Origin: Lewinellaceae bacterium
GTDB taxonomy: Bacteria; Bacteroidota; Bacteroidia; Chitinophagales; Saprospiraceae
Length of the DNA stretch: 64,000 nt
Direction of reading: 5' to 3'
NCBI GenBank assembly: GCA_020636315.1
Contig: JACJYA010000001.1
Coordinates: 310,001-374,000 of the forward strand
The notes under the pieces: generated by a model
Databases searched by the model: none
What the model saw: the letters and a program-made list of their open reading frames with translations, nothing else
What the model was told of the DNA's origin: nothing
Program-made: the position numbers and the translations under genes
Part shown: positions 7,507 to 16,500 of the stretch, piece by piece
How positions within the stretch are numbered: position 1 is the stretch's first letter
Layout of the letters: each line of letters opens with the position of its first letter

Positions 7507-10500
7507 TTACCTCTCCCCCAGGCCAATTCTGCGGCCAGGCGTATAAGGCGCCCCGACTTTATCCAGTTCCGCTTCCAGGGCTTTCAGCTTGACATCCGCC
7601 AGCTCGTTGATCCGGGGAGCCAACTGGCTAAACTGCTTTCGGACAATGCGCAGGGCTTCCCGCTGCGTTTCAGTGGGTGCAGAAGAAGAACGCCACATTT
7701 CATAAACCGCCCACCCCATCCGGCTGGCGATGCCCATCGGAGTGTCCTGGTCAAGCTGAGTGGCCACATCATCGCCATACATGGCCTGGCGGATGGAACG
7801 CAGTTCTTCTTTCATATCCTGAACCTGGGTATTGAAGGTCGCAGTTGAAGCCGGGCTGGCCGCCAGCGCCTTTTCGATCAGTTCCAGACGCTCACTCACT
7901 TCCCGGATACGGCGGGAAGCGCCATCGATAGCCCCATCCAGTTTGCTGGCTTCCTGGTGGAAAGCCGCCAGCGCCTGGCGGTCCTCCGCCGGGAGGGTCA
8001 CTCCGCCCAGGGCATTCAGCCGGAAAGGCTGAGGGGCAGCCAGTTCGGTAAGTTGTCCATTGACACTCCTGGAAAGCGAAACGGTATATTCACCGGGAAC
8101 GGCCAGCGCTCCGGAATCTTCGTTGGGGTCCGAGGATTCCCGAATGGGGCTCGGAGATGGCCGGCGGCCGTCCCAGGTAATGCGCTGCACGCCTGCCGGG
8201 GCAGAAGCCTTCAGCTTGCGGACGACCGCACCGCCGGCATCGCGTATGGTAAAGAGCAGATAGGGCTCTTCTTCCTTCTCTTCGGCCATCAACTCTTCAT
8301 AAGTAGGGTACCGGATCGGCTCTCCCTCCTTGATCTTTTTCTTTTCCTCTTCCCGGCGTTGTTCGCGAAGGGTTTTCACACCCTCCTTAATATAATAGGT
8401 AAAGGTAACGCCAACCGGCGGATTGGGGGTGTTGAAAAAATTCGAACCCTGGAAACCCTTATCCCGGCGCCCCAATGGAACGCTTTCAATGAAAACCAAC
8501 CCATCTTTAACCGGGAATATCCGTCCCTCGGCCTGCAGGTTCTCCTCCGCCAGTTGCCGCAACGGCGAGTAATCGTCCAGCACGTAGAAGCCGCGGCCGA
8601 ACGTGGCCAGCACCAGGCTGTTCTCCCGTTTCTGAATGGCCATGTCGCGAACGGCGATAACCGGCAGGCCGGCTTTGAGCTGCTTCCAGTGCTGCCCTCC
8701 GTCGATGGTGAAGAAACAACCGAACTCTGTGCCTGCAAAGAGCAGGCCGGCCACTTCATGGTCTTCGGCGATACTATAGGCGGAACCGCGTTCCGGCAGG
8801 TTGCTGCTGATGCGCTCCCAGGTGCGCCCTTTATCGGAGCTCTTGTAAAGGTAAGGTTTGAAATCCCCGTATTTGTGGTGGTTGAAAGCAGCATATACGA
8901 CATCCTTATCGTGCTGAGAAGCCAGCAGGCAATTCACATAGGTACGTTGGGGAGCGCCGGGGATGTTGTTGACATCCACCTTAACCCAATTCTCACCCCC
9001 ATCTTCCGTAATCTGTATCAGGCCATCATCGGTGCCGACATAGAGAAGTTCTTCATCCAGCGGGCTTTCCGAGAAAGCAACGATGGTGCCGTAGGGAGAC
9101 GTGGATGCATTTTTTGCCACTGCATCGATGCTCTGCACCCGGCCCATGACCGGCAGGGTGTTGCGGTCGATCTGCCGCGTGAGGTCCGGGCTGATGGTTT
9201 CCCAGGCGTTGCCCCGGTTATCGCTGCGGAAAAGCTTATTGGCGGCGAAGTAAATGCGGGAGGGTTGGTGTTCAGAAATGGAGAGGGGCGCATCCCAGTT
9301 CCAGCGGAAAGCCGGCTCTCCTTCGCCCGGCTTGGGCTGAATGCCGGTCTCTTCCCCGCTTTGCCGGTCGTACCGCACCAGCACCCCGTATTGAGACTGG
9401 GCATAGACAATGTCCGGGTTATTCGGGTCCACCTGTGATTCAAAGCCATCTCCGCCTTTGGTCACAAACCAGTCGGAATTCACAATGCCATTGGCGCTGC
9501 GGGTGCGGGATGGCCCTCCCAGGCTGAAGTTGTCCTGAGTGCCACCGTAAATATTGTAAAAGGGCAAAGCATTATCGACAGCCACTTTGTAGAACTGGGT
9601 GACCGAAAGGTTGGGCTTGTAGGCCCAGGTGTCGCCGGCGTCGAAGCTTTCGTAAATGCCGCCGTCACATCCCACCAGGAAGTAGCCGGGATCATTGGGG
9701 TCGATCCACATGGCGTGGTTGTCAACGTGTTTGAACCTTTCCCCTAACGGTTTAAAGGTTTTCCCTCCGTCCTTAGTCCAGTGCATCAGCGTTTCCATGG
9801 TGAACACCACATCAGGGCCGGTAGGGTGAGGCGTCATTTCACCGTAGTAATTGCCGTGGGAGGAGGTGGTGTGGCCACTGCGTTTCTCCCAGCTTGCGCC
9901 ACGGTTGGTGGATCGGAAGAAACCACTTTTGCCCTCTGCCGCTTCCACCCAGGCGTAGATTACCTCCGGGTCGGCAGGAGATATCGCCAGGCCGATGCGG
10001 CCGAGGTCAACCGAAGGGAGCCCCTTATTGGCCTTTTCCCAGTTCTTCCCGCCGTCGGTGGTCTTGAAAATTCCGCTGCCCGGCCCTCCGCTTACGTAAG
10101 TAAAGACGTGGCGACGGCGTTGGTGAGCGGATGCATATAACACGTCCGGGTCGCGGGGGTCCATCACCAGGTCATTGACGCCGGTGTGTTCATCGATGGT
10201 TAGGACAGCTTCCCAGGTTTCGCCCCCATCCATGGTTTTATAAACACCCCGGTCGCCGCCTTCACTCCACAGGGGCCCGATGGCCGCCACATACACCACT
10301 CTGGAATCGCGGGGATCGACGATGACCTTTCCGATGTGCTCGGAGTTCTTCAGGCCCATGTTCTTCCAGCTCTTCCCTCCGTCTTCCGACTTATAAACAC
10401 CATCTCCATAGGCGACAGAGCGCTGGTTGTTGTTCTCTCCCGTTCCCACCCACACGACATTGGGGTTGTTCGGGTCGATCGTTACGCAACCGATAGAATA

Positions 10501-10803
10501 GGAGCCTTCTCCGTCGAAAACCGGCTCGTAGGTAGTACCGGCATTCTCCGTTTTCCATACCCCTCCGGAAGCAACGGCCACATAGTAAACCGAACGGTTT
10601 TGCGGATGGACGGCAAAATCGGCGATGCGGCCGGAAGTCAGCGCCGGGCCCACGGCCCGGAATTTGAGGCCTCCGATGGACAGTTCTTCGAGATAGTGCT
10701 TAGGTGCATCTTTCTCTTCGTCTTTCTTTTTTTTCTGTGCCTGCCCGGGCCAGGCCAGGGCGGCGATGATCAGCAAAGTCAGGGCAAATCGGATCGTACT
10801 CAT
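7507..10803 (-). CDS. Giant exported BNR/sortilin-like beta-propeller protein
   Basis: 1,098 residues. A signal peptide (1-22, ending GQA-Q) and a lysine-rich stretch (KKKKDEEKD) precede two beta-propellers built from Asp-box/BNR repeats: SEDGGKSW, TMDGGETW, TTDGGKNW, TEDGGENW and SSDKGRTW recur to about residue 740. The C-terminal part has a charged coiled region (EEEKKKIKEGE) and a helical tail around 950-1090. Such proteins are often annotated as VPS10/sortilin-like or 'glycosyl hydrolase', but no glycosidase residues have been proven. It has no T9SS domain, so a periplasmic location is likely. It leads an operon with the DUF4350-like gene. Confidence 0.85.
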   Translation of the reverse strand: MSTIRFALTLLIIAALAWPGQAQKKKKDEEKDAPKHYLEELSIGGLKFRAVGPALTSGRIADFAVHPQNRSVYYVAVASGGVWKTENAGTTYEPVFDGEGSYSIGCVTIDPNNPNVVWVGTGENNNQRSVAYGDGVYKSEDGGKSWKNMGLKNSEHIGKVIVDPRDSRVVYVAAIGPLWSEGGDRGVYKTMDGGETWEAVLTIDEHTGVNDLVMDPRDPDVLYASAHQRRRHVFTYVSGGPGSGIFKTTDGGKNWEKANKGLPSVDLGRIGLAISPADPEVIYAWVEAAEGKSGFFRSTNRGASWEKRSGHTTSSHGNYYGEMTPHPTGPDVVFTMETLMHWTKDGGKTFKPLGERFKHVDNHAMWIDPNDPGYFLVGCDGGIYESFDAGDTWAYKPNLSVTQFYKVAVDNALPFYNIYGGTQDNFSLGGPSRTRSANGIVNSDWFVTKGGDGFESQVDPNNPDIVYAQSQYGVLVRYDRQSGEETGIQPKPGEGEPAFRWNWDAPLSISEHQPSRIYFAANKLFRSDNRGNAWETISPDLTRQIDRNTLPVMGRVQSIDAVAKNASTSPYGTIVAFSESPLDEELLYVGTDDGLIQITEDGGENWVKVDVNNIPGAPQRTYVNCLLASQHDKDVVYAAFNHHKYGDFKPYLYKSSDKGRTWERISSNLPERGSAYSIAEDHEVAGLLFAGTEFGCFFTIDGGQHWKQLKAGLPVIAVRDMAIQKRENSLVLATFGRGFYVLDDYSPLRQLAEENLQAEGRIFPVKDGLVFIESVPLGRRDKGFQGSNFFNTPNPPVGVTFTYYIKEGVKTLREQRREEEKKKIKEGEPIRYPTYEELMAEEKEEEPYLLFTIRDAGGAVVRKLKASAPAGVQRITWDGRRPSPSPIRESSDPNEDSGALAVPGEYTVSLSRSVNGQLTELAAPQPFRLNALGGVTLPAEDRQALAAFHQEASKLDGAIDGASRRIREVSERLELIEKALAASPASTATFNTQVQDMKEELRSIRQAMYGDDVATQLDQDTPMGIASRMGWAVYEMWRSSSAPTETQREALRIVRKQFSQLAPRINELADVKLKALEAELDKVGAPYTPGRRIGLGER

Positions 10804-11345
10804 ATCAGCTCTTTTTTTAAGTGCCGATAAAAGTAGGGAAAATGGGAGTTATGGGCAAATATGGACAGGACTGGAGGTGTTGCTCTGGTTGGCCAGGCCG
10901 TTTTTTTAAGAGGCTAGTGGCCAGGCGACTTAAAGTTCGCCTGGCCACTAGCCCGCATCAAAAAAAGTTACGGCCCAAGCCAAAGTTACCGCTTTTTTCC
11001 GGCAGAAACCGGGACAGTCAACCACTTTCTGTCACCTGGCAAACCTGGCAAAAAACAGCCCAAAATAATCACATCATTTTGACTGTCAAACCATTACCAC
11101 ATGAGCAATTTGCCGGTTTGCCTCCCTTCTGTCTTCTATGCCACCTTCCGCTCTGCCTATCTTGCCCCGCCCATTTGCGCCAGGACAAAAATGCTCTCCT
11201 GGTAACTGCCCAATCGCCAACTCCATATCCCTTTGCAAGCGCTGCTGTCCCCACAAAATTTATATTAAGCTTTTTTTAACATGGCAGCCAAGTGACTTTC
11301 CCCCACCCTCCCAAGTCAAAACTGCATAAACCAAATCCAAAACAC
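10804..11345. other. Intergenic region, 542 bp
   Basis: This gap lies between the divergent BNR-propeller gene and the K/E-rich protein gene. It holds the long hairpin at 10912-10953. The rest shows no convincing reading frame, tRNA or conserved RNA. Promoters for both flanking genes should lie here, but I could not place a clear -33/-7 pair. Confidence 0.5.
10912..10953. repeat. Dispersed palindrome C, copy 1
   Basis: A 17-bp perfect stem (GGCTAGTGGCCAGGCGA, then its complement) surrounds the loop CTTAAAGT. The same stem and loop, with only the outermost bases changed, recurs at 37553-37594, and a degenerate relative sits at 52311-52341. There is no T-tract on either side, so it is not a standard terminator. 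It resembles a REP/IRU-type element. Confidence 0.75.
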
Positions 11346-11774
11346 ATGAAGATCAGGAAAATCCTTTCTGTTTGTTTCATTCTCGCGATCACGCTTGCCC
11401 TCGCCGGAACCGCCCAGGCTCAATCCGACAACAGCCGGAAGGCTCAGGAAAAACAGGAAATGAAAATGGAAAAGCGCGAAAAGGCCGCCAACCACGAGAA
11501 GCCGCTGAAGCCTACCAAAGAAGAAATGGCGCAGGCCGAAAAGCAAAAAGAGAAGAACAAAGAAAAAAATAAGGAGAAGAACAAGTCCGGAAAACACAAG
11601 GTAAAAAACGGGAACAATGGCAAGGCCTACGGCCGCCACAAACAAGCGCCGGGTAAAGAATTCGGGCAGCAGCGCGCCGCAGACGCCAAAGCCAAAGAGA
11701 AAGAGAAAGGCGAGAAGGAAAAAGCAGTAAAAAAAGAAAAAGCTGAGAAGGGAAAGCCTTTCCAGAGGAGGTAG
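11346..11774 (+). CDS. Small exported lysine/glutamate-rich low-complexity protein
   Basis: 142 residues from the ATG at 11346, chosen because it starts a standard signal peptide (MKIRKILSVCFILAITLALA, cleaved near AQA-Q); the upstream ATG at 11292 would hide it. The mature part is almost entirely Lys, Glu, Ala, Asn and Gln, with a tandem KEKNKEKNKEKNK stretch and a basic centre (GKHKVKNGNNGKAYGRHK). It has no hydrophobic core, so a disordered or long single-helix periplasmic or surface protein is expected. Overall it is strongly basic. No family recognised. A rho-independent terminator follows at 11807. Confidence 0.7.
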   Translation: MKIRKILSVCFILAITLALAGTAQAQSDNSRKAQEKQEMKMEKREKAANHEKPLKPTKEEMAQAEKQKEKNKEKNKEKNKSGKHKVKNGNNGKAYGRHKQAPGKEFGQQRAADAKAKEKEKGEKEKAVKKEKAEKGKPFQRR

Positions 11775-11806
11775 AGCATTAACATACTATGAATAAACTA
11801 CGGCAG

Positions 11807-11840
11807 GGCCCGGCACCTCAAAGGCGCCGGGCCTTATTTT
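11807..11840 (+). terminator. Rho-independent terminator
   Basis: The 8-bp stem GGCCCGGC (11807-11814) / GCCGGGCC (11826-11833), extended by two inner pairs around a short loop, is followed by TTATTTTTATT. It closes the K/E-rich protein gene and insulates the antiporter gene. Confidence 0.8.
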
Positions 11841-11842
11841 TA

Positions 11843-11875
11843 TTGGAAGTTCAATACCTGATTTTTCTATCTTTG
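11843..11875 (+). promoter_or_regulatory. Putative Bacteroidota promoter for the antiporter gene
   Basis: TTG at 11843-11845 and TATCTTTG (consensus TAnnTTTG) at 11868-11875, 22 bp apart, with the ATG of the antiporter 24 bases beyond. The predicted leader is therefore very short. Confidence 0.45.
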
Positions 11876-11898
11876 GGGCAGGATCAAACCCCTGGTTT

Positions 11899-13155
11899 AT
11901 GGACTTCTTTACTGTACTTACCATTCTTATCGTTCTCTCCGCCTTATTCGGCTACATCAACATTAGATTCCTGAAATTACCCATCACTATAGGGTTGATG
12001 ATAATTTCCATCGCCTTTTCACTGGCCGTGCTCGCCCTGGGCCAGGTGGTTCCCAGCCTCCTGGAATGGGAATCAAACCTGTTGCGGCAGATCGATTTCC
12101 ACCGGTTGCTCATGGAAGGAATGCTCAGTTTCCTGCTTTTCGCCGGCGCTCTGCACGTCGATTTCGGACAGTTGAAAGCCCAACGCTGGCCTATATTGTT
12201 ATTTGCAACCCTGGGGGTGGTCACCTCAACTTTCCTGATCGGAATTCTGTCCTATTTCCTGCTGCAAGCCCTCGGCGCCGGGCTGCCGTTTATCCACTGC
12301 CTGCTGTTCGGGGCGCTTATCTCCCCTACCGACCCTATTGCCGTGCTGGGCATACTGAAAAAAGCCGGTGCGCCTGAAAAGCTGGAGGCCAAGATCGTCG
12401 GGGAGAGCCTCTTCAACGATGGGATCGGCGTCGTGGTCTTTATCACCATTTATCAGATTGCCCAGGCAGGCGCCGGCCATTTCGAAATGTCGGAAGTCGG
12501 CCTTTTGTTCCTCGAAGAAGTTGGAGGCGGCATTGTCCTGGGCCTGGGGCTGGGCTTTCTGGCCTTTCACCTGATGCGAACCATAGACGATTACGAAACG
12601 GAAGTACTGATCACCCTGGCCCTGGTCATGGGCGGATACCTGCTGGCCAGCTCCCTGCATTTTTCCGGCCCGCTGGCCATGGTCATCGCCGGGCTGATGG
12701 TTGGCAACGAGCGCTTCCGGACCAGTTCCATGTCGGAAGTCACCGAAACGTATGTCGATAAGTTCTGGGAACTGATGGATGTACTCTTCAACGCCATATT
12801 GTTTGTGATCATCGGCCTGGAGATACTCGTACTGCCTTTCGAAACTCCTTACCTCATTGCCGGCCTGCTGGCCATTCCTCTAACACTGCTCGCCCGCTAC
12901 ATCTCCCTGGCCGGCCCGATCGCCCTTTTCAGTAAACGGCTGGAATTCGTGCCCAAAACCGGCCTGATCATGACATGGGGCGGGCTGCGGGGAGGCATCT
13001 CCATCGCACTGGCACTTTCCCTGGCTGAGCACATGAGCCGGACTCCCCTGCTGACGATCACCTATGTCATCGTGATCTTTTCCATTATCGTCCAGGGACT
13101 TACCGTTGGAGAACTCGTAAAACGAACGCAATTGGGCAAAACCAATGCCAGCTGA
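11899..13155 (+). CDS. NhaP-type Na+/H+ antiporter (CPA1 family)
   Basis: 418 residues with about 12 membrane segments from the very N-terminus (FFTVLTILIVLSALFGYI). The CPA1 core signatures are present: ALISPTDPIAVLGILKKAG (D145) and GESLFNDGIGVVVF with the N173-D174 ion-binding pair. The late segment TWGGLRGGISIALALSLAEH is also typical. It exchanges cytoplasmic Na+ (or K+) for H+ across the inner membrane for pH and salt homeostasis. There is no long cytoplasmic C-terminal tail. It is a single-gene unit between a terminator and a 402-bp gap. Confidence 0.9.
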   Translation: MDFFTVLTILIVLSALFGYINIRFLKLPITIGLMIISIAFSLAVLALGQVVPSLLEWESNLLRQIDFHRLLMEGMLSFLLFAGALHVDFGQLKAQRWPILLFATLGVVTSTFLIGILSYFLLQALGAGLPFIHCLLFGALISPTDPIAVLGILKKAGAPEKLEAKIVGESLFNDGIGVVVFITIYQIAQAGAGHFEMSEVGLLFLEEVGGGIVLGLGLGFLAFHLMRTIDDYETEVLITLALVMGGYLLASSLHFSGPLAMVIAGLMVGNERFRTSSMSEVTETYVDKFWELMDVLFNAILFVIIGLEILVLPFETPYLIAGLLAIPLTLLARYISLAGPIALFSKRLEFVPKTGLIMTWGGLRGGISIALALSLAEHMSRTPLLTITYVIVIFSIIVQGLTVGELVKRTQLGKTNAS

Positions 13156-13557
13156 CGAAACAGCACCCGATTCTTACATTCTTAAAAATGCAATTTACTT
13201 ACCATAAAAAGTAATTGCTTCACGTATTGCATTTTACAAGATATATATTATTTTTGTATCAGATATTTATTTATGCGCCCATGAAGCACTACTAGGCACA
13301 ACTGCCCAGGGTTTCAGCGTACACTCCTGCTTTAGGGCCCGAATAAACATTCCCGTTCCGGGACTTCCCTGCACTTTCTGCCTCTGGTGACATTGCGACG
13401 GAGGCAATACTTTGAGAAAGCCACTTTTCTATTCCTCAAACCGGCTTATATATACAACACGGATCCTTCTTTTGCGAGCTGGAATGCCGGCAGGCCGCAG
13501 GCTTTTCAACCGTGATAAGGGATAACACACATTACCCAAATAAAATACACGAAGGCT
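13156..13557. other. Intergenic region, 402 bp
   Basis: The left third is AT-rich and carries a promoter-like pair at 13227-13256. The remaining 300 bases would be a long untranslated leader for the subtilase gene. I see no tRNA, riboswitch or strong hairpin, only a weak GCCTC...GAGGC pairing at 13379-13404. Confidence 0.5.
13227..13256 (+). promoter_or_regulatory. Putative promoter for the large subtilase gene
   Basis: TTG at 13227-13229 and TATTTTTG (TAnnTTTG) at 13249-13256, 19 bp apart, in the AT-richest part of the gap. A start here implies a leader of about 295 nt. Confidence 0.4.
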
Positions 13558-16500
13558 ATGACTAAGCGCATAACCCCAATCCTGCTTTTATGGTTTGTGG
13601 CGAGTTCAGGTTTCCGGCTTTTTGCCCAGGATTATCAGATCAGTTTTCAAACCGGACCGGCCCCCGATTCCACCCTCTACGCCGCCGGCTTTTTTCCGGA
13701 AGACGGGGCCTCGCTTGCCCAAAGCGCCTTTCAGGGTGGCCATTACCTCATCCTGCAGTTTACCTCCATACCATCAGCGGAAGAGCTGCAGGTTCTCAGC
13801 GACATGGGGGTAGAATTGTTTGATTATATCCCCAATTATGCCTACCTGGCAAAAGTGCCGGTGGCCGTCAGCCTTCCAACCCTGAATATCCGGGCGGCAG
13901 CCATTTACGAAGGCAGGTACAAGCTACCCCAAGGCCTCGCCAACGGCGATTACCCGGATCATGTTTTTGAAAATGGCCAGCTGCAATTGCTTTTGTATCC
14001 CTGGCCTTCCGTTTCCCCGGAGAGCCTGAAAGGAGCATTGGAGGCTGAAGGGTTTGCCCCCGAAACGCCCAGGGGAGAAGCCATTCCCATCCGGATTGCA
14101 GACAGTTTGCTGCTCGTGCTGGCGGCCCATCCCGGTATCCGGCGCATCGGGTTGCCCGAACCGCCGCCGGAACCGGAAGGCGTCGCCGGGCGCAGTTCGC
14201 TCCGCCTCAACCTGCTCAGTTCCGGCTATAGCGACGGGCTGGACGGCGAGGGCGTGAGCATCGCCATCGGCGATGACGGCTCCATCGATCACGAAGATTT
14301 CCGGGGCCGGTTATTCGATCATACTTACGCCGACTACGGAGAACATGGGGATATGACATCCGGGCTGGCCATCGGCGCCGGAAATATCAATCCGCTCGGC
14401 ACGGGGATGGCGCCCGGTGCAACGCTGCACCTTTACAACATTCAGGGCTATCCCCACATCACCAACGCCATACCATACTATCAGGCAAATGGCACCCTGA
14501 TCACTTCCACCTCTTACAGCGAAGGCTGCGGCGGAGCCTATACTTCCAGCGCCAGAGCGATCGACCAGCAGGCCCGGCAACAACCCGAACTGCTGCACAT
14601 CTTTTCCGCCGGCAACTATGCCGATTACAGCTGCAGCCCCACCTACGGAAGCCTGATCGCTCCCGACGGCAACCACTACGGCAACATCACCGGCGGGCGA
14701 AAAGCAGCAAAGAATGTAATGGCCGTTGGCAACCTCTACTACAATGACCTTCGGGTGAATTCCAGCAGCCGGGGCCCGGCGGAAGACGGCCGCATTAAAC
14801 CCGACATCAGTGCTTTCGGGCAGGGCGCCTTTACCACTGCCTCCGACAATTCCTATCAGCAGGGAAGCGGAACTTCCGCCGCTGCCCCCAGCGTTGCAGG
14901 TGCTGCTGCTACGCTTGTACAGGCTTACCGCCAGCAGCACAACGGAGCCGACCCTTCCTCCGCCCTGATCAAGGCTTCCATACTCAACTCGGCGGAAGAT
15001 CTGGGACGGCACGGGCCCGATTATGATTACGGCTGGGGCCGCCTGCATGCGGGGCGGGCGCTGGAGGTTATTCAGCAAGGCCATTTTTTTTACGGCACAG
15101 TGGCCAGTGGCGGGCAGAATGTTCATCCGGTCAATATTCCCGGTGGTGTGAAGGAAGTTCGCATTATGCTTTACTGGATCGATCCGGAGGGTTCACCGGT
15201 TGCGGCAAAAGCACTGGTTAACGACCTCGACCTCACCCTTACCACCCCAAACGGTGTTATTCACCACCCCTGGGTATTGAGCACCCACCCTCATATCGAC
15301 AGCATTACTAAACCAGCCTACCGGTATGTTGACCGCGTTAACAACGCTGAGCAGGTAACGCTGGAAAACCCAGCCCCCGGCGCCTATTCGGTGACGGTGA
15401 AAGGGCACCTCCTGGGACAGGGGCCACAACAATATTACGTTGTTTATTCCTTTCTTAGAGACGAGATCACTGTGACTTATCCTTCCGGTGGTGAGCATTT
15501 CGTTCCCGGCGAAACGGAATCTATCCGTTGGGATGCCTATGGCAACAATGGTTCCTTCACGATACAATACTCCAATAATGGCGGCCAATCCTGGAGTACT
15601 GTCAGCAGTAGTATCCCCGGCAATACCCGTTATTACAACTGGCAGGTGCCGGCTTTGGCTACCGGCCAGGCCCGCATCCGGGTGCTGCGCAATAGCCAGT
15701 CCGGCCAATCCTTCGGCAATTTCAGCATACTAGGCGTTCCCGACTTCCAGGTTGAGCCCGGGCCGGCCGGCGAGGTGCACCTGAGCTGGGCGCCCGTCTC
15801 CGGAGCTAATCAATATGACGTATTTACGCTGGGCCAGTATGCCATGGAAGTGGCTGCCACCACCACCGCCAATTCCATAGGCCTGCCCGCAGCCGTTGGG
15901 CAGGGGCAGTGGTACAGCGTCCGGGCCCGCTATGGAAACCAGGCAGTGGGGCGGCGGGCAGTGGCCAAATATTACACTTACTTTCCCTGCGAAACCAATG
16001 TGTTTCTCACCCTGCATTTCGACAATTACCCGGGAGAGACCCGATGGAGGATCACTTCCTCCGCCGGAGACATACTGGCATCGGGCGGCCCCTATACCAG
16101 CCAGGCAATAGGGTCAACGATAACCGTTCAGGAATGCCTGCCTTTTGGTTGTTTCAATTTTACCATTTTCGACGCTTACCAAAACGGAATGTGCTGCAAT
16201 TTCGGCAATGGTTATTACGAATTGCGGGATGCCAATGGCAACCTGCTGGCCTCCGGCGGCCAGTTCGGCAGCTCGGAGTCCACGCCTTTCTGCCTCAGCA
16301 GCAACACTCCTCTGCAGGCCAACATCAGCATTCTCAACCAGGCCAGCTGTTACGGCGGACAGGATGGCGCAGCAGCCGTACTGGCCAGCGGTGGGTCGGG
16401 AATTTACACCTACAACTGGAGCAACGGCGCCAGCACAGCCACCATCAGCAACCTGGGCGCCGGAAGTTATTCGGTAACCGTATCTGATGGACAGAGCGCG

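Noticed and set aside
7957..9438. A 493-codon open frame on the + strand opposite the BNR-repeat gene
   Set aside because: Antisense shadow; the opposite strand shows repeated Asp-box motifs and normal codon use.
13156..13557. Possible tRNA or riboswitch in the long leader
   Set aside because: No cloverleaf arms or conserved riboswitch core could be found by eye.
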